Shown one piece after another: positions 1 through 8,895 of a DNA stretch of 64,000 nucleotides. The translations under genes and the position numbers were made by a program. Below the pieces are notes generated by a model. That model was not told where the DNA came from. It made no database searches and was given only the letters and a program-made list of their open reading frames with translations. Origin of the DNA: Sphingobium sp. AP49 (GTDB lineage: Bacteria > Pseudomonadota > Alphaproteobacteria > Sphingomonadales > Sphingomonadaceae); the NCBI RefSeq assembly GCF_000281715.2, contig NZ_CP124576.1:131501-195500 (forward strand). The letters run 5' to 3'. The first letter of the stretch is position 1. Every line of letters begins with the position of its first letter.

Positions 1-600
1 GGCGACACCTGTTCCGATGACGGCGGCCTTGTCGGCGGATTCCATCTGGCCCCAGATTGGCAGCGCATAGCGTTCGGCGAGGCCACGGCCAAAGCTCTTG
101 AGTCGCTCATTGTCGGCCGCCTGCTCGGCGATCGTCTTGATACCGCCTTCCAGCGCACCCGTCGCCTGCTCGGCCTTGGCCTCCTGCAGCGGACCACCAT
201 TGTCCAACTGCACGGCCGGTTGGCCTGCGCCCTGTTGCAGGCTGTGCCCCAGTTCATGGCCGAGCAGCTTGCGGAACGGGGCACTGCCCGGCTGCCAATG
301 GCCGGGCGCAAAGGCGATGTCCCGGCCGGACGCCAGCGCATGGGCGCCAAGGTCGCTGACGACGCCTGCATCGCGGTGAACCCGCACAGCGGATAGGTCA
401 TGACCAAGGCGCCGCTCGAAAAAGCCTCGATCCCGAGCCGGGATGGGCTGCCCCGCACCAAGGTTGAGCCGGGGGTCGGCACGGGTCGAAGAAATATGCC
501 CGTTCGCTGGCCTTTCGCCCGTCGCCACACGATCGGCCGCCACCTCCGCGCTGGCGTCCGCCAGGATGCGCACGCGTGTCCGGGACGCACGGCTGGGCAT
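1..600 (-). CDS. DUF4157 (eCIS-core) protein with HELGH motif, C-terminus outside window
   Basis: Two hundred codons are open from an ATG at 600 to the window edge, so the C-terminus is missing. The first 60 residues are polar and low in complexity. A typical DUF4157 module follows at about residues 55-125: RGFFERRLGHDLSAVRVHRD, then GRDIAFAPGHW, then LLGHELGHSLQQ at about 113-124, which carries an HExxH zinc-protease-type motif. DUF4157 is the domain most often found in putative toxins and cargo encoded beside extracellular contractile injection systems. The ATG overlaps the TGA of the preceding gene (TGATG), so it is translationally coupled to the particle genes. I infer a cargo or cargo-associated protein. 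Any toxin domain would lie in the unseen C-terminus. Proteolytic activity is not shown, because DUF4157 often acts as a leader or packaging module. Confidence 0.85.
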   Translation of the reverse strand, partial: MPSRASRTRVRILADASAEVAADRVATGERPANGHISSTRADPRLNLGAGQPIPARDRGFFERRLGHDLSAVRVHRDAGVVSDLGAHALASGRDIAFAPGHWQPGSAPFRKLLGHELGHSLQQGAGQPAVQLDNGGPLQEAKAEQATGALEGGIKTIAEQAADNERLKSFGRGLAERYALPIWGQMESADKAAVIGTGVA

Positions 601-1457
601 CAGAACGCCCCGGCCGCCTCCTCTGCGGCCTTCACCGCGCGTGTCGCCAATCGCGCCGTTTGTTCCGCCACCGCCCTTGCCCAGTCGAGTCGCTTCTCGA
701 TGACCGCCTCTTCGGCGGCGGCCACGGCGGCAGCGGCCGATAGCCAGGCGTCGCGCGCCGTTGCCCAGTCGTCGCCAAGGCCGTTGTTGGCCAGACCGGC
801 CGCCAGACCATCGCGCAGGCGGCTATAATCGACATAGGACACTATGGCAGCATGATGGGCGGCATCGCCATCGGTCGTGGCCAAGGTGGTGGCGCGGGTC
901 AGCGCATCTTTGGCTGCGCTCAGTTGTGTGGCCAATATGCCGGCACTGCCTTCGATCATCGCAAGAAGATCGAGTGCCGCCGCCTTTTTCGTGACCAGAT
1001 CAGCTTTCTTTGTCGCTAGCGTGTCAAGCGCGGCCGTCAGGACGCTGGCTTCGTCGTCCGCCGTCGTCGCAATGTCCGTATCCAGGGTCTTCACCTTGTC
1101 GATGGCATCGTCGAGCTTGGCCTGGTCTCCCCCATTGGCATCCAGTACCGCAGCCTTAAGTGCGTTGGCGACGCTGTCCGACAGGGGTTGTCCCGCCCCC
1201 GTCTTGGCGGTCTGTACGGTTTGCAGGACGGTGGTGCGGGCATTGATTGCGGCGGTGATGCGTGAGGTGGCTGCATCCGCCGCAATCTGTTCGGCCTTGG
1301 CCCGGGCAATGGCCGAATCGATCTCTATCTGCGCTGCCCGGGTCTGGGCGGCGACCTGGCCGAATTGTGCGCCCTGCGCCATGGCCGTGGCGAGGGATGC
1401 GGTAAAGGTCGAACGGTCCTGTTCAAGGGACGCCACGGCGTCGGTGATGCTGGTCAT
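600..1457 (-). CDS. Ala-rich coiled-coil protein of the injection-system operon, function unknown
   Basis: This is a 285-residue protein made almost wholly of long amphipathic helices rich in Ala, Asp, Lys and Thr, predicted coiled coil from about residue 5 to the end. It has no signal peptide, no membrane segment, and no enzyme motif that I can recognise. It lies between the AAA+ ATPase and the DUF4157 gene and overlaps both by one or two bases (TGATG at each junction), so it belongs to the same transcript. Its place between the ATPase and a likely cargo gene makes a chaperone, cargo adaptor or structural linker plausible, but that rests on context only. Confidence 0.7.
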   Translation of the reverse strand: MTSITDAVASLEQDRSTFTASLATAMAQGAQFGQVAAQTRAAQIEIDSAIARAKAEQIAADAATSRITAAINARTTVLQTVQTAKTGAGQPLSDSVANALKAAVLDANGGDQAKLDDAIDKVKTLDTDIATTADDEASVLTAALDTLATKKADLVTKKAAALDLLAMIEGSAGILATQLSAAKDALTRATTLATTDGDAAHHAAIVSYVDYSRLRDGLAAGLANNGLGDDWATARDAWLSAAAAVAAAEEAVIEKRLDWARAVAEQTARLATRAVKAAEEAAGAF

Positions 1458-3370
1458 CAGGCGGCTCCTTCCGTTGCAATGGGCAGGAGCGGTGCAGGCC
1501 GCCCCTTTTTGGCAAATTCGGTCATGATGGCTTCCTGCAGATCGCGCGTGGTGATCCGGCGATCCTCATCGGCTGCGGCATAGGCAGCGGCGAGCGCGGC
1601 ATTGCGGATTTCGCCCCCGGTCATTTCGCAATGACGAGCCAGAAGGTCGAGCGGCAGGCGGGGGGTCAGCCGGGTTTCTGCCGGGAGATGCAATTGCCAC
1701 AGGCGCAGGCGCTGTGCCGCCGCAGGCCGGGGCATGGGAACGACGCTGTCGAGACGGCGCATGAAGGCCTCGTCGATCCCTTGGGCAAGGTTGGAGGCCA
1801 GAATGGCAATGCCATCAAAGGCCTCAAGGCGCTGCAGCAGGAAATTGACTTCGATATTCGCATAGCGATCATGGGCGTCTTCGACCGAGGTGCGTTTGCC
1901 GAACAGGGAATCGGCCTCGTCGAAAAACAGCAGCGCGCAAAAACCTTCGGCGGCGGCAAACAGCTCGGACAGATTCTTTTCCGTCTCGCCAATATATTTG
2001 GAAACGACCAGCGACAGGTCGACCTGCATCACCGGCAATCCCAGCCGGGTGGCGATGGCATCCGTGGCCAGGGTTTTGCCTACGCCAGAATCGCCCGAGA
2101 TAAGCGCGCAGAGACCACGTCGTTCGCGGTCCAGTTCCCAGTTGTTGCGAATGGGTATGCGCAGGCGATACCGCCGGATGAAATCCTCCAATCGGCTTTC
2201 TGTCGTCGCGTCGATGACCAACTGGTTCCAGGCGACTCTGGGCACGCGCAGGCTTGCCATCCGGACGGCCCGGGGCGGTACCGTCTCCATGCGCGCGGCG
2301 GCAAGGCGTTTGGGGTCGCCGCGCGCGCGCGATGCCAGCATCGCAATGTCGGTGGCGCGCATCCAGCTCTGGTTGGCGAGCATATTCACCTCCGCCTCAT
2401 CGAGATTGGGCATGGCACGGCGCCAATGTGCGATCCGTATCGCTGCATCGGGTGGCGGCAGGATGATCCGCGCAGGCGGGCGCTGGTGGGCGGTGGTGCG
2501 CAGGAATATGTCGGCTGGCGCCAGCAAGATGATCGGCGCGATCAGGTCGTCGGGCGGCATCCCCAACTCGCCACTTCCTGTCCAGGCGAGCGCGATCGGG
2601 CGCTGTTCGGCGACCGACAACATGGCCAACATGCGCCACGGGGGAACGCCGCTGCTCTGCACGACCAAGGCGGTGGGCGCGGCCATTTGCAGCAGGGCCT
2701 CGCCGCGCCAGCCTTCGCCCGCCAGATGCAGCAAGCAGCTGTCCGGTGTCGCCAGCCATGCGGACAAAGCCAACGCTGTGTCATCATCGGAGCCAGCCTC
2801 ATCGCCTATCGTCAATTCCGCGATCTCGATATCGGTTGGACGGGTGGCGTCGAGCACCGCCAACAGGGAAGTCTGCGGATCCAGGAGCCAATCGGTGGCG
2901 GGGGCGCCCGTTTCCGGCCAACGCAGCAAGCCGTGGCGCCACAGCGGACTGGCCCAAACCGCGCGGCGTGCCTCGATGGGAGCCAGCTTGTCGCCCAGCA
3001 GCAGCCGCAAGGCTACGCCTGCCGGCAGCCGGCGGGTACCGGAAAGGCCGGATATCAAGGCCGCGGCGCGATCATCCAGGGCAGGCAACAGGGCCAGACC
3101 GAGTAGATCGAGGTCGAAGGCGGACAGGGCGCAGGCGCGTGCAATGCGGCCGAGTGGTACGTCGGCAGTGGCCAGTTCCTCATACAGTATATCTGCGGCA
3201 TCGGGGATGATGATCGCGATGGCGGCCGGGTCCAGCTCATCGGTGGGCAGGATGGCGCGGGCGAGGTCCAAGAGAGGCGCGCGCGCTTCCGGGAGCCGCA
3301 GCAGCAGTCGCGCGGCGCCAATGCCGATCAGGCGCGCCAGCAGCGCGTCCGCGTCGATCGCGTCGCTCAT
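1457..3370 (-). CDS. AAA+ ATPase of contractile injection system (Pvc15/Afp15-like)
   Basis: A 637-residue protein. The first ~390 residues are a helical, Leu/Ala-rich N-terminal region. The C-terminal part is a classic AAA+ module with Walker A GDSGVGKT (about 425-432), Walker B LLFFDEADSLFG (about 475-486), and a likely arginine finger in FMRRLDS (about 535). Length and architecture match the cytoplasmic ATPase at the end of PVC and Afp loci, which is thought to act in particle maturation or cargo loading. The start was set at the ATG at 3370, whose ATGA overlaps the stop of the 169-residue gene; the open frame extends 17 codons further upstream but without family resemblance. It is not a ClpV: it has one AAA module and lacks the ClpV N-domain. 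Confidence 0.92.
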   Translation of the reverse strand: MSDAIDADALLARLIGIGAARLLLRLPEARAPLLDLARAILPTDELDPAAIAIIIPDAADILYEELATADVPLGRIARACALSAFDLDLLGLALLPALDDRAAALISGLSGTRRLPAGVALRLLLGDKLAPIEARRAVWASPLWRHGLLRWPETGAPATDWLLDPQTSLLAVLDATRPTDIEIAELTIGDEAGSDDDTALALSAWLATPDSCLLHLAGEGWRGEALLQMAAPTALVVQSSGVPPWRMLAMLSVAEQRPIALAWTGSGELGMPPDDLIAPIILLAPADIFLRTTAHQRPPARIILPPPDAAIRIAHWRRAMPNLDEAEVNMLANQSWMRATDIAMLASRARGDPKRLAAARMETVPPRAVRMASLRVPRVAWNQLVIDATTESRLEDFIRRYRLRIPIRNNWELDRERRGLCALISGDSGVGKTLATDAIATRLGLPVMQVDLSLVVSKYIGETEKNLSELFAAAEGFCALLFFDEADSLFGKRTSVEDAHDRYANIEVNFLLQRLEAFDGIAILASNLAQGIDEAFMRRLDSVVPMPRPAAAQRLRLWQLHLPAETRLTPRLPLDLLARHCEMTGGEIRNAALAAAYAAADEDRRITTRDLQEAIMTEFAKKGRPAPLLPIATEGAA

Positions 3371-3876
3371 GCCGCGTCTCCGTAACGAAAGGCGATCGTT
3401 CGACCGATGAAAGGCAGCCAACCCGGATCGATATCCCAGCCGGCCCGCCGCAGATCGATATCGGTATTTTCCATCGGCCAGACGATGGTGGCGCTCCAGG
3501 GCGTGGCGTGAAGCAAGCCGGGACGCATCACCAGTCGGGCAAGGCGCGCATGGTCAGGTTTTTCAGCGAACGGCTCCATATCGCCATAGATTCGGCGGAT
3601 GGTCGACGGTGCCCAGGCGGCTTCGGGCATATCCTCGATCAGCCGGTCAAGCCATATGTCGGCGCGGCTATCCAATGCGATGCCGTCAAGTGGTTGATCG
3701 GGCAAAGGCGTGCCGGCAAAGACCGCCAGCAACGGGCGATCCCGCTCCAGCGCCAGGCGGGCAGCCGTGGCCGGCAGGGGCAGCAGGCAGCGGCGCAATG
3801 CAGCCAGCCCGATTGCGCCAAGCATATCCGCGTTGATTTCAGCCGGCGGCAGCAACTGCAGCAAGGGGCGCAGCAT
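3367..3876 (-). CDS. Conserved small protein of the injection-system operon, function unknown
   Basis: A 169-residue protein between the tape-measure and ATPase genes. No catalytic motif is visible. The C-terminal ~60 residues look like a conserved module: MRPGLLHATPW at about 117-127, then a basic-aromatic stretch DLRRAGWDIDPGWLPFIG at about 140-157, ending in a short beta-like tail. Similar 'RRAGLDLDPGW' endings occur, as far as I remember, in uncharacterised proteins encoded in other contractile injection loci. The ATG at 3876 lies six bases past the stop of the upstream gene. An in-frame TTG lies just before it, and a run of eight G sits upstream, so a minus-one frameshift could also fuse it to the tape-measure protein. 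Confidence 0.7.
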   Translation of the reverse strand: MLRPLLQLLPPAEINADMLGAIGLAALRRCLLPLPATAARLALERDRPLLAVFAGTPLPDQPLDGIALDSRADIWLDRLIEDMPEAAWAPSTIRRIYGDMEPFAEKPDHARLARLVMRPGLLHATPWSATIVWPMENTDIDLRRAGWDIDPGWLPFIGRTIAFRYGDAA

Positions 3877-3881
3877 CAATA

Positions 3882-4829
3882 TCAGCCCCCCCCGAATATT
3901 TCGGTCAGAGGTGCAGGATCGGAGGATGTCACCGGCCCCGGGGCATTGACGCTGTTCGCCGCGGCGAGGGACTGGACTGCTCGTACCGGCTGGGCAGAGA
4001 TGATGTCCGGCGCCTGAATGGGCATGTCGGATGGCGTGGAGGCGAGCGCCATCGCACGCCCTGGCTGAGTAGCCATGACGACCGCCAGCGTAAGCAGCGC
4101 GCGCAGGCCCTCGGGCAACAAGCGAAGCCGATCGGCAAGATCGCCGTCCAGAACGGAAGCGATTTTGTCTACGAATATGGGCAGTGAACCGATGGGATCG
4201 GACGGCGGGTTCAGGGTGGTGGTGGGAGGCATGGTGCCAAGCTCGGCCAGCCGGCTGTTCAGTTGCCGGCGAAGCAGCATGGCCAGTCGCAGCGCATGTG
4301 CCTCTGGCAGGAGGTGCAGCAATGCCGGCTCCGTCATCAACAGGCGTAACAACAGGATTGTCGCGCGTGCCGGCTCGCGCTGCAGCCATCGCTCGATTAT
4401 CCCGGCCGGATCAATCTCTTCGGCCCACCATGGCATGGCGGCCTGCGTTGCGCGTGCGCGCAATATGGCGCATTCGGCGTCCCATATATCGTCATAAACC
4501 GCATCCTCACTGGAGGCGGCCGCCGCCTGCGGCCGTGCCCGCACGGCGGGCAGTTCGGCAAGAATGGCCGAGACGATCGCCTGTGCCCATGCTGCGGCGA
4601 TCGCGTCGGCCTTGGCATCGGCTGCGATCTGCAGGTTGACCTGCAGCGTTCCGATCGCGATCGCAAGATCACCATGCGATAGTGTCAGCGCGCCGGGGAG
4701 CAGAGCCTCAACTTGGGCAGGTAGGCGTACCGCAGCTTGCGCCAGCTGTGCGTCGAGCGTGGCTGCGCTTGCCACATCGTCACAAACGGCATGGATATGG
4801 GCGTGTCGAATGATCGTATCGACGCTCAT
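3882..4829 (-). CDS. Contractile injection system tape-measure protein (Pvc14/CIS_TMP-like)
   Basis: A 315-residue helical protein. The N-terminus resembles the CIS tape-measure family: an opening IIRHAHIHAVCDD beta/helix, a two-helix stretch, then the signature-like segment IAIGTLQVNLQI (about 55-66), where family members carry 'RIDRLELDLG', followed by another long helix. A PWWAEE motif (about 132-137) precedes the next helical repeats, as in the family. It is short for the family, in which members of 400 to over 1000 residues are common. In PVC-type systems this protein fixes tail length and sits in the tube lumen during assembly. It ends in Phe-Gly-Gly-Gly encoded over a G8 tract. The ATGA at its start overlaps the upstream stop. 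The assignment rests on position and N-terminal pattern. Confidence 0.72.
   Translation of the reverse strand: MSVDTIIRHAHIHAVCDDVASAATLDAQLAQAAVRLPAQVEALLPGALTLSHGDLAIAIGTLQVNLQIAADAKADAIAAAWAQAIVSAILAELPAVRARPQAAAASSEDAVYDDIWDAECAILRARATQAAMPWWAEEIDPAGIIERWLQREPARATILLLRLLMTEPALLHLLPEAHALRLAMLLRRQLNSRLAELGTMPPTTTLNPPSDPIGSLPIFVDKIASVLDGDLADRLRLLPEGLRALLTLAVVMATQPGRAMALASTPSDMPIQAPDIISAQPVRAVQSLAAANSVNAPGPVTSSDPAPLTEIFGGG
3886..3893 (-). other. G8 homopolymer at the tape-measure / small-protein junction
   Basis: Eight consecutive G on the coding strand, directly before C-TGA of the tape-measure gene. Re-reading one G (a minus-one shift) leads from Phe-Gly-Gly-Gly straight into the frame of the 169-residue gene through Leu-Ile-Leu-Met. 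This could be a programmed or phase-variable slip site, or chance in GC-rich DNA. Confidence 0.5.
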
Positions 4830-7597
4830 GTCGACCGCCGTACCAGATTGCCGGCAATGATCTGCCGGGCGATGCCGGTTCGGGTAGCCCCCAGGATATT
4901 GGTGACGGTTTCAGCACGATCGAGGAAGCGGGTGGCCTGCGCACTGGTACCACCGGCTGTGCGGGCTGCCTTGACGGCTGCAGCAGGGTCCTCATGCGCC
5001 GTTAAGGCGTCGGCCAGCGCCTTGGAAACCAGGCCGGTCGGCGCAGGCTTGCTGAAGGCCTCGGCCGCATCGGCCGATTCGGTGATCCGGGCCTTGACCA
5101 TTGCCTTGATCTTGGCGAGGGCCTCTGTCCCGCCGACCAATGCCGCCGCGTCATCGGGTGATCGGGCGAGCAGTTCGCCCACTGTCAGATCGGCAGGGAC
5201 CGTGTCTGGCATGTCCTTGCCCAGATTCTGGAGTGGCAGCGCATTGGTCGCATCGCGCATTTCAGCATAGATTGTGGCGCCGGCTGCGCTCGAAAATATT
5301 GGAGGCGGCGCAATTTTGTCCGAAAATGCGCCGGCGTTGGTGGCTGCAAGCGGAGACAGCACTGCCGGTTCGGTCGCGATGGATTTGACCAGCGCTTCGG
5401 TCGCCGCGGGCGGCTGGATAGCGCCGAACATCTGCAATATCTCGAAATCGGGATATGTGGCCGCGAAGCTGTCGGTCACTTGGTATAACGCCGCTTGGCG
5501 CCGCTCGGTCGCGTTGGGAATGGTCGATAGCAGCTTGCGATCCTGGGCCTCGACGGCTTCGCCGAAGGCCTTGGCGCGTTCGGGCGATGCGAGATCGGGG
5601 GCCACCACCGGCAGCGCCTGACGCAAGGTCGCGGTAAAGGCAGGATATTGTGCGACGGCGGCGGCGAGCTGCCGCTTCTCGGCGGGCTGGCCGGCGATGG
5701 CATCGGCTCGTTCCTTGACGGTCACCAACCGCCGTGTTTCGGTCGTCTTCGTTGGCGCAAAGACCTGGGAAACGAGCTGGATCATTTCCCAGAGGGTCAG
5801 CAACAGGTCCAACAGGACCATGCGCTGCTTGACATAGACGGTGAAATGGCGCGGCAGCATGTGAAGGTCGGCCCGTTGCGCGAGCGCCGCCATCGACCGT
5901 GCGTTAAGCTGCAGCGCTGCAGCGGCGGCATCGATCTGCCAGTCCGCCAGTTGCGACATGGCATCCTCTTCGACCACGCCCAGGATCGGATGCGTGCGTT
6001 CCAGGCCTTGGAGCGGCACGACCAGCTTCACCACCTCGATCGTGCGATTGGCCAGCTTATCCGCGCCGAACAACAAGATTAGCCGCAGCAGACGTCCGGT
6101 GCGGGTCAAGGGATTGCTGCCGATTGCGTCGATGCGCTCGGACACTGGCGCTGGCAGCCGATCGATATTGATGGGATCCTTGTCGAAGACGTTGGTCAGA
6201 TCTTCCAGGATATCGTCGTCGTGCAACGCGACGGTGGCATAGGCCAGAACGTTGGTGCGCTTGAAATAGGAAAGGCCTTGTTCCACCGCCGATCCGACCA
6301 GGCCCGATACGAGCAGGTTTTGCAGGCCAGCCGCCGCCAGATATTTGTCGAGTGTCTCGATGCCAGTGATGGCCTCGCCCCGTGGCAGGGCAGGATCGAT
6401 GGGGAGAAAGCCGATCGGCGGAATATGACGGAACCCGCGATCGAACAGGTTGACGTTCATCAGGCGCTCATCCCGGATCAGCGGTGCGACCTCGAGGCTT
6501 TCGGAAAGCATGCACTGAAATTGGTGAATACGCGCCCAGCCCGCCGATCGCGGTGGTGCGCCGAAACGGGTGCGATGCGTTTCTTCCCCTGGTGTCGCGA
6601 CGATCGTTCGCCGCGGGATCCATGGATCGACGAAGCGGGCGCTATGCTCATCAGCAAGATAGACCATGGCAAGTGCGATCGCACCGGGATCGTGCCGCCA
6701 TGGATTGGTCGGGCCGCAGAACCGGTGATCGGTTGCGAAGGGCGGGTCCCAGCGCTTGATCAGCGAATGTTCAAACACGTCGAAATAATAAGCGGACAGG
6801 ACACCGCGCAGGTCCCAGGGTGTGCGAACCAGATCGCTGGCCGGTACATCAACCGGAAAGCGGACCAGCGATAATCCGAAACCGCTGGTCCAACTGTCGC
6901 TTTCACAGGTGACGGGCTGAGCGCCTCCACATATGTCGCCATAGATTTTGGCGCTTCCGCTCGCCTTTTCGGCCGCCTCTATGATCAGCAGATAGGGGCC
7001 GGGCCGGATCGCCGGTCCGCCACCCTGGGGGCCGTCCGGTTCCGGAGCGAGACAGATGCAGGGGGCGAATTCGGTCTTGCCGGGGACGACCCGGCGCGGC
7101 CTGCGCCGGTGCAGGGTCACCAGGTCGGCGAGCGTGAAACGGAATGACTGGGGTACAAGGATCGGGCGCCCGATCATGTCGAACGCCAGACCCGGTGTCA
7201 GGATGATCTCGCGCTCTGCGGAAAAGGCCCATTGCATCCTTTGGTCATAGGGCGATGCGTTGAGCCCATCGGCTTCCAAGCCTAATCCATAGGCAATGCC
7301 GGGCGCCAGCATCTGGGCGTCGAGACGAGCGCGCTGATCGAAATAGCTATCCTGTCGGCGCAATGCCTCGGCGGTGAGGAACCGGCCGTTGAACCAGTTG
7401 GTGCGGTTCAGGCTGTTCCAGCCCTCCACGTCGCCCCCTGGTGCGACGGGTAGGCCGGCAGGGCCGATGCCGATACCGGCCAGCTTTCCGATCTCCCCTT
7501 CCTCGGCGATGGTCAGGGCTGCATGGCCATAGAGCTTCTTGGCCAGCGCGCTGAGAAGCGTAGCATTCGCCGTTTCGGATATCTCAGTGCCACTCAT
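4826..7597 (-). CDS. Large baseplate-region protein sharing an N-terminal domain with its neighbour
   Basis: A 923-residue protein. Residues about 65-170 contain NWFNGRFLTAEALRRQDSYF, then an APGIAYGLGLEA stretch and GLAFDMIGRPILVPQ. This matches, position for position, the pattern in the next upstream gene (YGQLLGAEDFTAEQKYH, HGTGVVAGLDI, GLAIDALGREIYVPE), so the two share a homologous N-terminal domain. Residues ~170-400 look beta-rich with several Cys-containing loops; ~400-900 are mostly helical. I see no signal peptide or enzyme motif. In PVC-like loci this place after the gpI-like gene usually holds the tail fibre, but the sequence has no fibre repeats. A peripheral baseplate or cage-like protein is plausible. 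It starts 11 bases after the upstream stop, with GAGG as ribosome site. Confidence 0.75.
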   Translation of the reverse strand: MSGTEISETANATLLSALAKKLYGHAALTIAEEGEIGKLAGIGIGPAGLPVAPGGDVEGWNSLNRTNWFNGRFLTAEALRRQDSYFDQRARLDAQMLAPGIAYGLGLEADGLNASPYDQRMQWAFSAEREIILTPGLAFDMIGRPILVPQSFRFTLADLVTLHRRRPRRVVPGKTEFAPCICLAPEPDGPQGGGPAIRPGPYLLIIEAAEKASGSAKIYGDICGGAQPVTCESDSWTSGFGLSLVRFPVDVPASDLVRTPWDLRGVLSAYYFDVFEHSLIKRWDPPFATDHRFCGPTNPWRHDPGAIALAMVYLADEHSARFVDPWIPRRTIVATPGEETHRTRFGAPPRSAGWARIHQFQCMLSESLEVAPLIRDERLMNVNLFDRGFRHIPPIGFLPIDPALPRGEAITGIETLDKYLAAAGLQNLLVSGLVGSAVEQGLSYFKRTNVLAYATVALHDDDILEDLTNVFDKDPINIDRLPAPVSERIDAIGSNPLTRTGRLLRLILLFGADKLANRTIEVVKLVVPLQGLERTHPILGVVEEDAMSQLADWQIDAAAAALQLNARSMAALAQRADLHMLPRHFTVYVKQRMVLLDLLLTLWEMIQLVSQVFAPTKTTETRRLVTVKERADAIAGQPAEKRQLAAAVAQYPAFTATLRQALPVVAPDLASPERAKAFGEAVEAQDRKLLSTIPNATERRQAALYQVTDSFAATYPDFEILQMFGAIQPPAATEALVKSIATEPAVLSPLAATNAGAFSDKIAPPPIFSSAAGATIYAEMRDATNALPLQNLGKDMPDTVPADLTVGELLARSPDDAAALVGGTEALAKIKAMVKARITESADAAEAFSKPAPTGLVSKALADALTAHEDPAAAVKAARTAGGTSAQATRFLDRAETVTNILGATRTGIARQIIAGNLVRRST

Positions 7598-7608
7598 CTC
7601 ATGCCTCC

Positions 7609-8895
7609 TCAGGCTGGCGAGAATGTCGCGATCCGTACGGCATCATGGCCGCGTCCGGGGGGTGGGGTGGGGTCGTCGGCGAAGCCGGCGAGCGGATGAC
7701 CGTCGAGATCCAGTATGGGTTGGGCGCCTCCGCCGGAGAGCGCGATTTGCCACAGGGTGTCGCCGGTCCAGTCTTCGCCCAATGTCAGCGTGAGAACCGC
7801 GCCTGTGATATTGCTGCTCGCCGGCGTCAGTTCGGTCCATCCGGCTGTCGGATCGAAGCGCAGAATACGGACGCTGTCGGGCGTGATCGACAGGGGTTGC
7901 AAGGGCGCAGAGAAAGTGACTGCGACACTGATCGCCGTGCCGTCCGAAGCGGCAATGGCCGATAGCGCGCGAAAATGTGCCGCTGCTGCGGGGGCTGCTG
8001 GCCCGACAAGGCGTGTCCCCAAGGCTATCTCTGCGATCGACTGCACGGGCGGCAGCAGCGCGCGGACGCTGCTGTCCAGTGCCACGACTGTCGTGCGGTC
8101 ATCGATCGTTTCGAGGTCGACCGTTGCCAGCAACAGCTTTGTATCTTCTGCATGGGCATATAATCGAGCCAGAGCCGGGGGCACATTCGTCAGCAGTGCC
8201 TGCATACGGGTACGCAGCGCGGGCGGCTCATCTATCCGTGTCCAGTCGCGGACGGTTTCAAAGGGATCTTCGGGTGCCGCCGGCTCCAGGCAGAGGCGAT
8301 AACTGTCCAAGACCCGGCTCCAGGCCAAAGCGTTGTCGGCATCGGAACAAGGGGCGGCGATGGCGGGTGTCTGGGCGGTCAGGCAGGCGCGATAGCTGAG
8401 CACGACATAACAGCGGCGGCGATCGACCGGGCTGGATGACGGCGCTGCATCCGCGTCCGCGTCCACCTCCGCCGGAGATGGCGCCTCTCCTTCCTCCGAC
8501 GGCGGCGGGTTGACCGCGGCCGGACTGGGTGAAAGGCTAGCCCAGAAGGATGCGTTGGCGGCGAGGCCCGTTATGTCGAGGCAGACGGCCTCTGGAACAT
8601 AGATTTCCCGGCCCAGCGCATCGATCGCCAGCCCCGCCGTGCAGCGCAGTTCGGTAGCAGGCGGATCGATTGTCTGCCGCGCCACGATATCCAGGCCCGC
8701 CACCACACCGGTGCCGTGGAGCAAGGCATTTCGCAGCCGTGCGCGCAGCAGGTGATATTTCTGCTCCGCCGTGAAATCCTCTGCACCCAGTAACTGGCCA
8801 TAGGAGTAGCGCACCCGGGTGAAGGGATCGCCGGGCAAGGCGGGATCGGTCCCTTCGATCGGGGCAAATGTGGCGGCGTCGACAACTTCGGTCAT
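7609..8895 (-). CDS. Baseplate-region protein with shared N-terminal domain and Ig-like C-terminus
   Basis: A 428-residue protein. Residues about 25-110 form the domain shared with the 923-residue neighbour (FTRVRYSYGQLLGAEDF, then GVVAGLDIVAR, then GLAIDALGREIYVP). An acidic Pro/Ser/Ala linker lies at ~125-160. A helical segment follows, and the last ~110 residues show alternating hydrophobic strands typical of a bacterial Ig-like domain (ISVAVTFSAPLQP, ending in IALSGGGAQPILD). The ATGA overlaps the stop of the gpI-like gene. Proteins with this N-terminal layout occur in other injection-system clusters, but I know of no assigned role. Its location suggests a baseplate-attached or surface-exposed part. 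Confidence 0.75.
   Translation of the reverse strand: MTEVVDAATFAPIEGTDPALPGDPFTRVRYSYGQLLGAEDFTAEQKYHLLRARLRNALLHGTGVVAGLDIVARQTIDPPATELRCTAGLAIDALGREIYVPEAVCLDITGLAANASFWASLSPSPAAVNPPPSEEGEAPSPAEVDADADAAPSSSPVDRRRCYVVLSYRACLTAQTPAIAAPCSDADNALAWSRVLDSYRLCLEPAAPEDPFETVRDWTRIDEPPALRTRMQALLTNVPPALARLYAHAEDTKLLLATVDLETIDDRTTVVALDSSVRALLPPVQSIAEIALGTRLVGPAAPAAAAHFRALSAIAASDGTAISVAVTFSAPLQPLSITPDSVRILRFDPTAGWTELTPASSNITGAVLTLTLGEDWTGDTLWQIALSGGGAQPILDLDGHPLAGFADDPTPPPGRGHDAVRIATFSPA

Noticed and set aside
1631..3410. Two ~500-codon plus-strand frames opposite the AAA+ ATPase
   Set aside because: Both overlap the clear Walker motifs on the minus strand and show no family features.
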